A stretch of DNA of 64,000 nucleotides from Bradyrhizobium sp. ORS 278 (lineage in GTDB: Bacteria > Pseudomonadota > Alphaproteobacteria > Rhizobiales > Xanthobacteraceae): the NCBI RefSeq assembly GCF_000026145.1, contig NC_009445.1, positions 1,054,001 through 1,118,000 of the forward strand, read 5' to 3'. Under the pieces are notes generated by a model. The model saw nothing but the letters and a program-made list of their open reading frames with translations. It had not been told where the DNA came from and made no database searches. The translations under genes and the position numbers were made by a program. This document shows positions 22,753 to 31,524 of this stretch, one piece after another. Numbering within the stretch: position 1 is the stretch's first letter; every line of letters begins with the position of its first letter.

Positions 22753-23597
22753 GTCGAGCCGCCTTCGTCGGGCGCGTCTTTCGGCTCTTCCAGATAGATG
22801 TAGACGCCGAAATTCCAGCGGGCGTCGCCGCCCTTGTCCTTGGCCACCGCGCGGTTGGCCTCGCGATTGGCGGTCTTCAGCGCCTCCATGGCGAGCTCGC
22901 GCGAGCGCGCCTCGAGCCGCCGCGCGAGCTTAGGCGACAGCCCGTCATAATGCACCGCGCGCTCCATGAAGCGCGGCGCCGGCTCGGCGACGTTGGCCGC
23001 GGCGGCCGCGATGTGGTCATGCAAATTGCGGCCGAGATAGTACCATTTTCGGTCGTCGTCGCCGCGCGGCACGAAGCCGGTGTCGGTGAGCACGATGTTG
23101 TCGTCGGCGTCGATCGTCACCAGCTGGCGGTCCAGCCATTCGTCGAGCACCGCGCGCGGGCGGACGTCCTTGGTGATGGTGGAAACCAGCGCCTCGAAGG
23201 AGGGGGCGTCGCCCTCGGCCGTCCGCGGCAGCGGCAGCGGGTCGCCCTTGGCATCGGTGAACTCCGGCGCCGCGAGCCAGTGCGCGATGATCGCGCTGGT
23301 GCGCGACAGGGTCGCCGGCACCACGTTGACCGGCGCGCCGGCGCCGCGCAGCCGGGCCACCTCCTTGCGATGAATGCCGGTCAGCAGACTGACGCGACTG
23401 TCGGTCTGCGGCTTGCCGTCGAGCGCGAAATCGTGCTCGGCGACGTTGACGAACAGCTCACGCAACAGCTGCGCCAGCGCCGGAAACGTCATGCCGCTAC
23501 GGATGCACAGCCGCACCAGCGGCCGCAGCAGCCGCGCCAGCGGCGCGTGCAGCTGCGTCGCGGTGAGCGGCGCCGGCGTCCGGGATGTCGGATCCAT
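22749..23597 (-). CDS. DUF6502-like protein, possible DNA-binding regulator
   Basis: 282 residues without a signal peptide. The N-terminal part (LLRPLVRLCIRSGMTFPALA, about 22-41) followed by TDSRVSLLTGIHRKEVARLR (about 66-85) reads like a winged helix with a recognition helix. The remainder is helical and uncharacterised and ends in NFGVYIYLEE. This pattern matches DUF6502 as I remember it; no search was possible. It is the first gene of a two-gene operon with the DUF5666-like exported protein. Two palindromic sites directly in front of it (23621-23639 and 23650-23668) would suit a self-regulating repressor or activator. Confidence 0.65.
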   Translation of the reverse strand: MDPTSRTPAPLTATQLHAPLARLLRPLVRLCIRSGMTFPALAQLLRELFVNVAEHDFALDGKPQTDSRVSLLTGIHRKEVARLRGAGAPVNVVPATLSRTSAIIAHWLAAPEFTDAKGDPLPLPRTAEGDAPSFEALVSTITKDVRPRAVLDEWLDRQLVTIDADDNIVLTDTGFVPRGDDDRKWYYLGRNLHDHIAAAAANVAEPAPRFMERAVHYDGLSPKLARRLEARSRELAMEALKTANREANRAVAKDKGGDARWNFGVYIYLEEPKDAPDEGGST

Positions 23598-23620
23598 GAC
23601 TGAATTTTATCCGGCCAGCT

Positions 23621-23668
23621 TGTGGGACACAATCCCACACATTCGTTGACGTGTGAAAAATTCCCACG
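23621..23668. promoter_or_regulatory. Two operator-like palindromes in a divergent promoter region
   Basis: Site 1 is TGTGGGA-N5-TCCCACA at 23621-23639, a perfect 7-base inverted repeat. Site 2 at 23650-23668, CGTGTGAAAAATTCCCACG, matches site 1 at 13 of 19 positions. Their centres are 29 bases apart, close to three helical turns, which allows cooperative binding on one DNA face. They lie 24 bases in front of the DUF6502 gene and about 150 in front of the divergent membrane-protein gene. Confidence 0.55.
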
Positions 23669-23815
23669 TATTGAGGATCACGTTCAACCCACGGCCCGTG
23701 CCGCGGCCGGGGTGCCAGGGCGCGCTGCACCTGCTTCGCCGCCGTCCTGGTGTCGTGGCTGCACGCGTCGGACTTGTCTGATGGGGAGTTCGCTATGCTC
23801 CAGGAGGCGTATCTG

Positions 23816-25102
23816 ATGAACGTCGAGGGCCGTGCTCCGGACACGCCGAACCTGGAGGCCGCCGGAGGAGCCGGCCGTCCCTGGGCGGAAGCCCCCGCCT
23901 ATCTCCTCATCCTCGATCTCCTCGCAATATTCGCCGCGGTGACGCTGCCGTGGTCCACGACCGCCACCACGGTGCTGATGGTGGGCTGGTCGATCGCGGT
24001 GATTCCGACGATCGATTGGGACGAGTTCATCAGAAGCCTGGCGCTTCCGGCCTGCGCGCTGCCGCTGGCGCTGTTCGTCCTGGCCGATATCGGCGTGCTG
24101 TGGTCCGACGGGCCGTGGGAATTGGGCGTGCAAGCCGTCAATCCCGTGTCGAAGCTGCTGCTGCTTCCCCTGCTGCTTTATCACTTCAGGCGCTCGGATC
24201 GCGCCCCCTGGGTGCTGATGAGCTTTGCGATGTCATCGGCCGTCATGATGATGCTGTCATGGGTCGCACTGGCAGATCCGTCGACGCTGGCAGCAGCCCT
24301 GCCGGTCGAGCAGGCGCTCGGCTCGCATCAGCCCTTCACGCTGTGCGCGCTCGCGCTGGTGGGGCCGGCTCTCGCCGGCCATGCGAGGGGGCAGACTGCC
24401 GCGGCGTTCGCCTTCGCAGGACTGAGCGCGCTGTTCCTGAGCCACGAACTGCTCGTCACGCCCGCGCAGACCGCCTGCGTCACCACCACCACTCTCGTGC
24501 TCGTGCTGGCCATACGCCATGTCAGCCGGCGCTTGGCGGTGCTGCTGTTGGCGGCAGCGGCCTTGACCGGCAGTGTTGCGTGGGCGGCGTCTCCGTTGTT
24601 GAGCCGGCCGATCGTGCAAACCGTGGTGCAGATGCATCTGTCGATTCTCACCGGCGACGGAGCCGCGGAGCGTCGGCCCGATTGGCGACGCGCCCTGGCG
24701 TCGCTTGCCGAAGCGCCGCTGTTAGGTCACGGCACCGGCGCGATCCGTCCGCCTTTTGCCGCTGATGCTCGCGGACCCCTGGAGGTGCGCGGCACCGGCC
24801 GCGATGCGCAGAGCCTGTCCGTCGCCTGGCAATGGGGACTGGCCGGTGTCGTCCTGCTCGCTGCAATGTGGATCAGTCACATCCATCTGGTCCGCGGACG
24901 CGACGGGATCGGGTGGGTCGGATTGACGATCATCGTGCAGACCTGCGTCGGCTCGATGCTGGGCTCCAATGTCGTCGGCGTCAATGAAGGCTGGATCTAT
25001 GTGATCGGTCTCGGCGTAGCCGGCGGCGTCGCCCTTCGGCGTCGGGCTGGGGATCCGGACAAGGCCCCGCGCCCTGCTTTGCCCGTTGGATCGGTTTTCT
25101 GA
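23816..25102 (+). CDS. O-antigen ligase/polymerase-like membrane protein
   Basis: 428 residues with about ten predicted membrane helices. The frame is open from 23750, but ATG 23816 has an ideal AGGAGG eight bases ahead, so I start there. Near the C-terminus the segment GHGTGAIRPPF (about 310-320) and the later RDAQSLSVAWQWGLAGVVLL recall the large periplasmic loop and following helix of Wzy/WaaL proteins, where a conserved His or Arg sits before the last helices. It is not in a polysaccharide cluster: no glycosyltransferase or flippase is near. Transfer or polymerisation of a glycan is likely for the superfamily, but the substrate is open. It is divergent from the DUF6502 operon and shares its regulatory region. 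Confidence 0.6.
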   Translation: MNVEGRAPDTPNLEAAGGAGRPWAEAPAYLLILDLLAIFAAVTLPWSTTATTVLMVGWSIAVIPTIDWDEFIRSLALPACALPLALFVLADIGVLWSDGPWELGVQAVNPVSKLLLLPLLLYHFRRSDRAPWVLMSFAMSSAVMMMLSWVALADPSTLAAALPVEQALGSHQPFTLCALALVGPALAGHARGQTAAAFAFAGLSALFLSHELLVTPAQTACVTTTTLVLVLAIRHVSRRLAVLLLAAAALTGSVAWAASPLLSRPIVQTVVQMHLSILTGDGAAERRPDWRRALASLAEAPLLGHGTGAIRPPFAADARGPLEVRGTGRDAQSLSVAWQWGLAGVVLLAAMWISHIHLVRGRDGIGWVGLTIIVQTCVGSMLGSNVVGVNEGWIYVIGLGVAGGVALRRRAGDPDKAPRPALPVGSVF

Positions 25103-25963
25103 AAATCAGTCAATAGATTCAGATAAAAATAAATCACTTGCGCTCCCGGCTCATCATCGACAATGATGGCCGCGTCCTGTCCCACGAGAGGGGCGAACGC
25201 GTCGTCACGGGCGTCGGGTGCGGGATGCGGTGGCCGTGAGGAAGCGCCAGACGAGCGCGTCCTTCGCGGACGGCGAAATCGTGTGGTCCTGGCGCCCCGA
25301 TGCTGGCGTCAAGGTCGCGGGAGTGGATGAACTCCGCGGCCGACAGGGGCAAGACAGCCGGTCCCTGGGGAGAGCACGTATAAATCGTAGCCCATCGCGC
25401 AGGGTAGGCCGGATGTTCGGCCCGTACCTGTGGTGACTGCCGCGTGCTTTCGTGCACGCAACCACGGGTGCGCTCGGCACCCGGCCTTCCCTGCGCCCTC
25501 TCATCTGTCGAGGGCGGATGATGCCGTATAGCTCGGGCAATAGATGCCGCGAGACTACGAACGCTCGCCCTGCTGTTTGAGATGTGAATCGGAATGCCAT
25601 ACGTCCCGGTGGCTACGTCGATCGTCAGCGAACGCTGTCCCAATGGCGTCATCAGCACGTTGGTCGTGACTGTGCCCTCTCCCCCTTGCGGGAGAGGGCA
25701 TGTAGGAAAGCGCGGCGTGTTCGGTCGGGTGAGGGGTATCTCTCCGCGAACCGTACTCGTAGATGCATACCTCTCACCGCACCGAGCTCGCAGCTCTGTC
25801 CTACATACCCTCTCCCGCAAGGGGAGAGGGCGCAGTCACGAGCAGCGCGATTCGTTGCACGTTCGGGATTTGTTGACGTGATAGAGCAGTAGGGTGGTCA
25901 AAGGCGCTCGCTCGACGGGCTGCGCCGGCCACGCTTGTTGCGCACCGTGCCCACCCGACGAAC
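25103..25963. other. Gene-poor repeat-rich stretch
   Basis: No gene with convincing features occupies these 861 bases. The first part (about 25103-25660) translates on several frames into low-quality Arg, Pro and Ser-rich peptides, some of which (for example SPSRRVGRMFGPYLW and the opposite strand's RAFVVSRHLLPELYGIIRPR) resemble phrases I recall from many short hypothetical proteins in Bradyrhizobium. That suggests a decayed repetitive element rather than a gene. The second part contains the long inverted repeat at 25673-25831. Confidence 0.5.
25673..25831. repeat. Dispersed inverted repeat (CCTCTCCC family)
   Basis: The outer arm at 25673-25705 (GCCCTCTCCCCCTTGCGGGA, then GAGGGCATGTAGG) returns inverted at 25798-25831 (TCCTACATACCCTCTCCCGC, then AAGGGGAGAGGGC). 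Each arm is itself a hairpin around TTGCGG or CGCAAG. The 92 bases between hold GAGGGGTATCTCTCCGCG and ATACCTCTCACCGC, a further imperfect pair. Confidence 0.8.
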
Positions 25964-26809
25964 TCAGCCAAGTCGCTTGATGTCGAGGATTTCACTGCCA
26001 CTCGCCTTGATCCGCGCGATGGCTTCGCTGATCCGCTCGATCTGCGTGGCCATGTGGAACGCGTTGGCGTGCACGATCGTATCGGCATCCCTGACGATGG
26101 CGACGTGGCCCTTCCAGAACATCAGGTCGCCGCGGCGGAGCTGCGCGGACTCATGATCAGCAAGCGTGCGTCCGAGCGCCGCCAGCTGCATGTCGCTGTC
26201 GCGCGGGCAGGCGATGGCGGCGGCCTGCAGCGACACCTGCACCAGGCCCGAGCAGTCGATGCCCAGGCTGCTCTTGCCGCCCCACAGATAGGGCGTGCCG
26301 ATGAATTGCTCGGCTGTGGCGACGAAGTCGGGCACGGCGGCATCGAGCGGCGCGACGTGCGGCTTCGGCACGTACTGGCCGTCAGCGGTCACGACGAAGC
26401 TCGCATCCTCGCGGATGACTGCGATCGTCGAGCCCATCACCAGCGTCTCCGCCGGCGGCAGCTTGATCGAGGGTCCGGGGAAGGCGAAGCTGCGCAGCGC
26501 GATGATCCGGTGTGTCGGAGCCGCGGCGGGCGGCGCGAGCGCGGCCTCCGGCAGCCAGCCGACATAGCCGTCGGCCGCGAGCTGGCCCCATGCCCAGCCC
26601 TCGCCATTGCGGTCGTAGATCATGACGCGCTCGCCCTTCAGCGCCTGCGTCGCCAGCTCGGCGCCGGAGTGCGGCTGCTGACGCAGCGGCGCGATCGGAT
26701 CGATCACGACCAGCGTCTCGCCGTCGACGAAGCGATCGGCGGTGACCTGACCTTCGAGATACCTCGCCGCGATGTCGCCGCGCGCCGGCGTGAGGCGTGG
26801 ATCAGCCAT
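25964..26809 (-). CDS. NlpC/P60 family peptidase with SH3-like domains
   Basis: 281 residues. The N-terminal half has two bacterial SH3-like modules (about 25-85 and 95-145) with VVIDPIAPLRQQPHSGAELA and GEGWAWGQLAADGYVGWLP, which bind cell-wall peptide. The C-terminal NlpC/P60 domain (about 155-281) has catalytic Cys in GIDCSGLVQ, His in KGHVAIV and the third polar residue in VHANA. Such enzymes cut gamma-D-Glu to diamino acid bonds in murein peptides. There is no signal peptide, as in the recycling enzymes YkfC and its relatives. Its ATG overlaps the stop of the aminopeptidase gene by eight bases; a peptidase pair for muropeptide turnover is a sensible reading. Confidence 0.88.
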   Translation of the reverse strand: MADPRLTPARGDIAARYLEGQVTADRFVDGETLVVIDPIAPLRQQPHSGAELATQALKGERVMIYDRNGEGWAWGQLAADGYVGWLPEAALAPPAAAPTHRIIALRSFAFPGPSIKLPPAETLVMGSTIAVIREDASFVVTADGQYVPKPHVAPLDAAVPDFVATAEQFIGTPYLWGGKSSLGIDCSGLVQVSLQAAAIACPRDSDMQLAALGRTLADHESAQLRRGDLMFWKGHVAIVRDADTIVHANAFHMATQIERISEAIARIKASGSEILDIKRLG

Positions 26810-28184
26810 AGCGCTCGCTCAGGAGCTTGTAGAGCGCGCGTGCCGCCTGGCACTCGCCGCCTTCGGGGCGGCCGGGTTTCGCCGACGGCGTCCAGGCGAA
26901 GATGTCGAGATGCAGCCAGCGCGTCGTCGGCTCGACGAAGCGCTGCAGGAACAGCGCGCAGGTGATCGAGCCGGCGAAGCCGCCCGACGGCGCGTTGTTG
27001 ATCGTGGCGACCTTCGAGTCGAGCCAGCTGTCATACGGCGCCCATAACGGCATCCGCCACAGCGGGTCGTTCTCGGATGCCGCGCAACGCGCGACATCGG
27101 CGGCGAGCGTCTCGTCGTTGGTGTAGAACGGCGGCAGCTCGGGACCGAGCGCGACGCGCGCAGCGCCGGTGAGCGTGCCCATGTCGATCAGGAGATCCGG
27201 CTTGTCCTCGTCGGCCAGCGCCAGCGCATCGGCGAGGATCAGCCGGCCCTCGGCATCGGTGTTGCCGATCTCGACCGTGGGGCCCTTGCGCGAGGGAAAC
27301 ACGTCCATCGGGCGGAAGGCGTTGCCGGCCACTGAATTCTCGACGGCCGGGATCAGCACGCGCAGCTGTAGCTTCAGCTTCGCGTCCATCACCATCTGGG
27401 CCAGCGCCAGCACGTTGGCGGCGCCGCCCATGTCCTTTTTCATCAAGAGCATGCTGCTGGACGGCTTGAGATCGAGCCCGCCGGTGTCGAAGCACACGCC
27501 CTTGCCGACCAGCGTCACCTTGGGATGATCAGCGCTGCCCCATGTGAGCTCGATCAGCCGCGGCGCGCGCGTCGAGGCGCGGCCAACGACGTGGATCAAA
27601 GGAAAGTTCTGCGTCAGCAGATCGTCGCCGACGATGCTGGTGAAGCGGGCGCCGAAGCGGTCGGCGACCTGCTTCGCAGCCGCCTCGAGCTCCTCCGGGC
27701 CCATGTCGTTGGACGGCGTGTTGACGAGATCGCGCGCCAAAGTCGCCGCCTCGGCCAGCCGATCGAGCTCCGCGGCGTCGACGCCCTCGGGCGGCACGAG
27801 GCGGACGTCCGGCGTCTCGGCCTTGCGGTAGCGGCCGAAGCGGTAGCTGCCGAGCGCGAAGGCGAGCGCCGCAAGCCTGGCATCATGCGGCGCGCTGGCG
27901 AAGCGGTAGGTGCCGGCGGGCAGCAGGCCGGGCAAGGTGCCGGGCCGGAACAGGTCGCGGTGCCTGGCCTCGGGATCCTCGATGCCGAACAGCACCTGCG
28001 CGATGCGGCCATCGGCGCCGGGCAGGATCAGGCAGCTGCCGGGCTTGGCGGCATAGCCATTCGCCTCGGCGAAGTTGCGCGCTTCCGTCGACAGGCCGTC
28101 CTTGATCCCAGGCCAGCTCGCCTTCGTCACGAAGGCAATCGGAATGGCTGACGATGCGGGGGACGTCTCAAAAATCGACGGCAT
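26802..28184 (-). CDS. Leucyl aminopeptidase family protein (M17)
   Basis: A cytosolic zinc or manganese aminopeptidase of 460 residues from ATG 28184, which has GAGGA ten bases ahead. The frame continues 21 codons further but without a ribosome site. The M17 core is clear: GKGVCFDTGGLDLKP with the first metal ligands and lysine, KKDMGGAANVLA, and the signature NTDAEGRLIL with the catalytic-site Asp and Glu. It is coupled to the NlpC/P60 gene, which starts inside its last codons. In several alphaproteobacteria the same pair occurs, pointing to breakdown of peptides released from the cell wall. Confidence 0.9.
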   Translation of the reverse strand: MPSIFETSPASSAIPIAFVTKASWPGIKDGLSTEARNFAEANGYAAKPGSCLILPGADGRIAQVLFGIEDPEARHRDLFRPGTLPGLLPAGTYRFASAPHDARLAALAFALGSYRFGRYRKAETPDVRLVPPEGVDAAELDRLAEAATLARDLVNTPSNDMGPEELEAAAKQVADRFGARFTSIVGDDLLTQNFPLIHVVGRASTRAPRLIELTWGSADHPKVTLVGKGVCFDTGGLDLKPSSSMLLMKKDMGGAANVLALAQMVMDAKLKLQLRVLIPAVENSVAGNAFRPMDVFPSRKGPTVEIGNTDAEGRLILADALALADEDKPDLLIDMGTLTGAARVALGPELPPFYTNDETLAADVARCAASENDPLWRMPLWAPYDSWLDSKVATINNAPSGGFAGSITCALFLQRFVEPTTRWLHLDIFAWTPSAKPGRPEGGECQAARALYKLLSERYG

Positions 28185-28317
28185 GCCTGATGGTTCCTCA
28201 AGTCGCGCGCGAGAGCCAGACTTCGCAGAGTTTGCCGGCCACTGCAATCATGCGGGGCGCATCGCCTTTCGGCCGACGCAGGTGTGATCAGCGCGCCCGC
28301 ATTGCGCCATTAACCGG

Positions 28318-28333
28318 CTGTTAGCGTTAACAG
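28318..28333. promoter_or_regulatory. Perfect short palindrome in front of tadD-like gene
   Basis: CTGTTA-N4-TAACAG, a perfect 6-base inverted repeat, 50 bases in front of the lipoprotein gene. It could be an operator. It matches no site I recognise. Confidence 0.3.
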
Positions 28334-28383
28334 TTTATTGCTGGCGCGTTCAATCCGCCCGTCTCGTCCCGAGTCCCGTGACC

Positions 28384-29208
28384 ATGCGTCAGCAGCCTTC
28401 CATCGCCCGGCTCCTCGCCTCCGTGGCGCTCGCCGCTCTCATCGCCGCCGGCCTCGGCGGCTGCCAGACCGTGTCCGACGTGACGGGCTCGCTGGGCAGC
28501 CGCGCCGAGCCGCCGCCGCCGGCGACACCGCAGCGGGCGGCCGAGGTCTATGGCGAGCGCTACCGCGCCAACCCGAAGGATGCGGCGACCGCCGTCGCCT
28601 ATGGACAGGCGCTGCGCAACAACGGCCAGCGCGAGCAGGCCGTCGCGGTGCTGGAGCAGGCGACGCTCGCCAATCCCGGCAACAAGACCGTACTCGCGGC
28701 TTACGGCCGGGCGCTTGCGGATAACGGAAATTTCAAGCTGGCCTTCGACGTGCTGTCGCGCGCCCACTCGCCCGACAACCCCGATTGGAAGCTGCTGTCG
28801 GTGCAGGGCACGGTGCTCGACCAGATGGCACGGCACGAGGAAGCGCGGCGCTACTACGAGAGCGCGCTCAAGATCGTGCCAGGCGAGCCGTCGGTGCTGT
28901 CCAATCTCGGCCTGTCCTACATGTTGACGCGGGAGTTGCCGAAGGCCGAGGAAACCCTCCGCCAGGCCTACGGCTCGCAGCGGGCGGATGCGCGGGTGCG
29001 CCAGAACCTCGCGCTCGTGGTCGGCCTGCAGGGCCGCTTCGCCGAGGCCGAGCAGATCGCCCGCGCCGACCTGCCGCCGGATGAAGCCGCCGCCAACGTC
29101 GCCTATCTGAAGCAGATGCTGCAGGGGCAGGGTCAAGGCCAGGGTCAAGGCAAGGGCAAGCCGCGGAGCGCGGTGCCGATGGCCGCACTCAGCCAGCCGG
29201 ACGAGTGA
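28384..29208 (+). CDS. tadD: TadD-like TPR lipoprotein
   Basis: 274 residues. The signal peptide ends in a lipobox, GLGGC, so Cys is at about residue 26 and the protein should be anchored to the outer membrane. Then follow at least four tetratricopeptide repeats between about 50 and 230 (AVAYGQALRNNGQREQAVAV, VLAAYGRALADNGNFKLAFD, EEARRYYESALKIVPGEPS, LSNLGLSYMLTRELPKAEE). A Gln/Gly-rich QGQGQGQGKGK string ends the chain. TadD is the pilotin-like partner of the CpaC secretin in Tad pilus systems, and the main Tad cluster ends 1.3 kb away on the other strand. GTG 28378 is an alternative start two codons earlier. Confidence 0.82.
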   Translation: MRQQPSIARLLASVALAALIAAGLGGCQTVSDVTGSLGSRAEPPPPATPQRAAEVYGERYRANPKDAATAVAYGQALRNNGQREQAVAVLEQATLANPGNKTVLAAYGRALADNGNFKLAFDVLSRAHSPDNPDWKLLSVQGTVLDQMARHEEARRYYESALKIVPGEPSVLSNLGLSYMLTRELPKAEETLRQAYGSQRADARVRQNLALVVGLQGRFAEAEQIARADLPPDEAAANVAYLKQMLQGQGQGQGQGKGKPRSAVPMAALSQPDE

Positions 29209-29214
29209 GGCGAA

Positions 29215-30453
29215 CTACGCGGCGCCCGCGAGCAGCCTGCGGCAGGTGTCGACGAACACGTCGGCACCCGTGACGATATCAGCATCGGACGTATTCTCCG
29301 TCCAGTGATGGCTGATGCCGCCGATCGACGGCACGAACAGCATGGCGGCGGGCATGATCGTGGCCAGCACCTGCGCATCATGGCCTGCGCCGCTCGGCAT
29401 CCGCAGCGATTTGCCATCGGCAAGCGCGCCGCTCGCGGCCTCGATCGCATCCTGAAAACGGTCGTCCATCATCGCCGGCGCGCCAGTGCGGATGCGCTCG
29501 ACGACGACCGGACAGGGACCTGCCGCGGTGGCCTGCGCGGCCAGCTCGCGCAGCAGCGCTTCGAGGCGATCGATGACTGCGGGATTGTCGTCGCGGATCT
29601 GGAACAGCATCTCGGCCTGGCCCGGGATGATGCTCGGCGCGCCCGGATCGAGCGTGATGCGACCGGTGGTCCACACCGTGCGCGGGCCGCAGGCGGACGG
29701 GAAATGCGCGTCGATCGCGACGCAGAATTTGGCGAGCGCGAGTCCCGCATCCTTGCGCACCGCCATCCGCGTCGTGCCGGCATGGTTCTGCGCGCCGGTG
29801 AAGACAATGCGATATTGCCAGATGCCGACGATCGAGGTGACGATTCCGACCTTGAGCGCGCCTTGTTCGAGCGTGTCGCCCTGCTCGATATGGGCTTCCA
29901 GATAGCCGATATGCCGGCCGCGCGCGGCATGCAGGCGCGGGCGGCCGGCAAGGCTCATCTCGGCGAGCGCCTCGCGCATCGTGCGCGGGCTGCTGCGGTC
30001 GCGCGCGGCATCGATGTCGGCCTCGCTGACGTCACCGACGTAGGAGCGGCTGCCGAGGAAAGCGCCGAAATGGCCCTCCTCGTCGCACCAGGACGCCACC
30101 TCGACGGCGCCCGCGATGGAGGGATCAGCATTGAGCACGCGGGCGGCTTCGAGCGCGTACACGACGCCGAGCGGGCCGTCGAGCCAGCCGGCGTAGTTCT
30201 GACTCTCGAGATGCGAGCCGGCCAGCAGCTTGGGCCCGGGCTTGGCGCTGGTGCCCAGCACATTGCCGATGCCGTCGATCTCCGGCGTGAGCTGCGCGTC
30301 GGGCAGGCGTGCGGCGAGCCAATGCAAGGATTGGCGATGCGCGTCGGAAAATGTCGGGCGATGCACGCCGGTCTTGTAGGTGCCGAAGGCCCGCAGCGCG
30401 TTCAGATCGGCGAGGACGCGGGCGCCGTCGGCGCGGCGGAGAGTGTCGGACAT
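29215..30453 (-). CDS. M20-family N-carbamoyl/allantoate amidohydrolase
   Basis: A 412-residue metal-dependent amidohydrolase of the hydantoinase/carbamoylase type, related to allantoate amidohydrolase and beta-ureidopropionase. Metal ligands show in GSHLESQNYAGWLDGPLGV (His, then Asp), CDEEGHFGAFLGSRSY (paired Glu) and HIEQGDTLE. The dimerisation part contains VFTGAQNHAGTTRM and the C-terminal ligand lies in GAGHDAQVLA and GGISHHWTE. The ATG at 30453 fits better than the start seven codons upstream. The natural substrate, a carbamoyl amino acid or allantoate, is open. Release of ammonia would fit the nitrogen theme of the window, but no purine genes are adjacent. Confidence 0.87.
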   Translation of the reverse strand: MSDTLRRADGARVLADLNALRAFGTYKTGVHRPTFSDAHRQSLHWLAARLPDAQLTPEIDGIGNVLGTSAKPGPKLLAGSHLESQNYAGWLDGPLGVVYALEAARVLNADPSIAGAVEVASWCDEEGHFGAFLGSRSYVGDVSEADIDAARDRSSPRTMREALAEMSLAGRPRLHAARGRHIGYLEAHIEQGDTLEQGALKVGIVTSIVGIWQYRIVFTGAQNHAGTTRMAVRKDAGLALAKFCVAIDAHFPSACGPRTVWTTGRITLDPGAPSIIPGQAEMLFQIRDDNPAVIDRLEALLRELAAQATAAGPCPVVVERIRTGAPAMMDDRFQDAIEAASGALADGKSLRMPSGAGHDAQVLATIMPAAMLFVPSIGGISHHWTENTSDADIVTGADVFVDTCRRLLAGAA

Positions 30454-30538
30454 CAGGCGGAGACCTCTGGTCAAGCTCCGCCTAGCTTCCAGGGCAGCGC
30501 CGCCGCCGCAAGCGAAAAATTCGCCGACGGGACCGCCT

Positions 30539-31513
30539 CTACTGCATGGCGGCGACCTTGATGCCGGTCGGTCCCAGAATGACGACGAACAGCACCGGCA
30601 GGAAGAACAGGATCATCGGCACCGTCAGCTTGGGCGGCAGCGCGGCGGCCTTCTTCTCGGCCTCGTTCATGCGCATGTCGCGATTTTCCTGCGCCATTAC
30701 GCGCAGCGACTGGCCGAGCGGCGTGCCGTAGCGCTCCGACTGCTGGAGCGCGAGGCAGACCGACTTGACGCCTTCGAGGCCGGTGCGGCGGGCGAGGTTT
30801 TCGTAGGCGACCTTGCGGTCCTGCAGATAGGACAGCTCCGCCGTGGTCAGCGTGAACTCCTCCGACAGCGCGATCGACTGGCTGGAGATCTCGATCGCGA
30901 CGCGGCGGAAGGCGGCCTCGATCGACATGCCGGATTCGATGCAGATCAGCAGCAGGTCGAGCGCGTCTGGAAAAGCGCGCCTGATCGACAATTGTCGCTT
31001 GGAGATCGCGTTGCTGAGGAACAACATCGGGGCCTGCAGGCCGAGATAGGCCATGCCGACGCAGATGCCGATCTTGACCGGCATCGATTTCTCGAGATGC
31101 GCGATCACGAAGACATAGAGCACGGAGCCGGCGAACAGCACCACCGGTGTGACCAGGCGACCGAACAGGAAGGTGATGTAGGGCGCCTGGCCGCGGTAGC
31201 CGGCCATGATCAGCTTGTCGCGCGCGGCCTCCTGCGCCAGCCATTTGGTGAGGTTGAAATCGTCCACCACCTTGGCCACCAGCTGCTTCGGAGTCTGCCG
31301 CAGCGACACTTTCTCGCCGGCATTGAGACGCTCGCGCTCACGCTGCTTGATGCGTTCGCGCTCGCTGGCGACCGCCTTCATGCGCTTGTTAAGGTTCTCG
31401 CCAGCGAACAGCGGCATGATCAACGTATAGACGGTGGCGCTCGCCGCGATCGCGGCGAAGAACATCGTCATGAAGTGCGGATCGTGCAGCTTGGTGACCA
31501 GAAAGTCGACCAT
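30539..31513 (-). CDS. tadC: Tad pilus inner-membrane platform protein TadC
   Basis: 324 residues with a type II secretion F domain. Helices lie at about 15-35, 110-130, 140-160 and 290-315. The cytoplasmic part has AFPDALDLLLICIESGMSIEAAF, the conserved F-domain segment, and later ERYGTPLGQSLRVMAQENRD. TadC and TadB together form the platform on which the CpaF ATPase assembles Flp pilin. It is the last gene of the Tad cluster, eleven bases after tadB. Confidence 0.92.
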   Translation of the reverse strand: MVDFLVTKLHDPHFMTMFFAAIAASATVYTLIMPLFAGENLNKRMKAVASERERIKQRERERLNAGEKVSLRQTPKQLVAKVVDDFNLTKWLAQEAARDKLIMAGYRGQAPYITFLFGRLVTPVVLFAGSVLYVFVIAHLEKSMPVKIGICVGMAYLGLQAPMLFLSNAISKRQLSIRRAFPDALDLLLICIESGMSIEAAFRRVAIEISSQSIALSEEFTLTTAELSYLQDRKVAYENLARRTGLEGVKSVCLALQQSERYGTPLGQSLRVMAQENRDMRMNEAEKKAAALPPKLTVPMILFFLPVLFVVILGPTGIKVAAMQ

Positions 31514-31524
31514 GGTTCACCCCT

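Noticed and set aside
25130..25820. A 228-codon minus-strand gene in the repeat-rich gap
   Set aside because: It runs through the inverted repeat and has no domain, no signal and no sensible ribosome site; it looks like translated repeat DNA.
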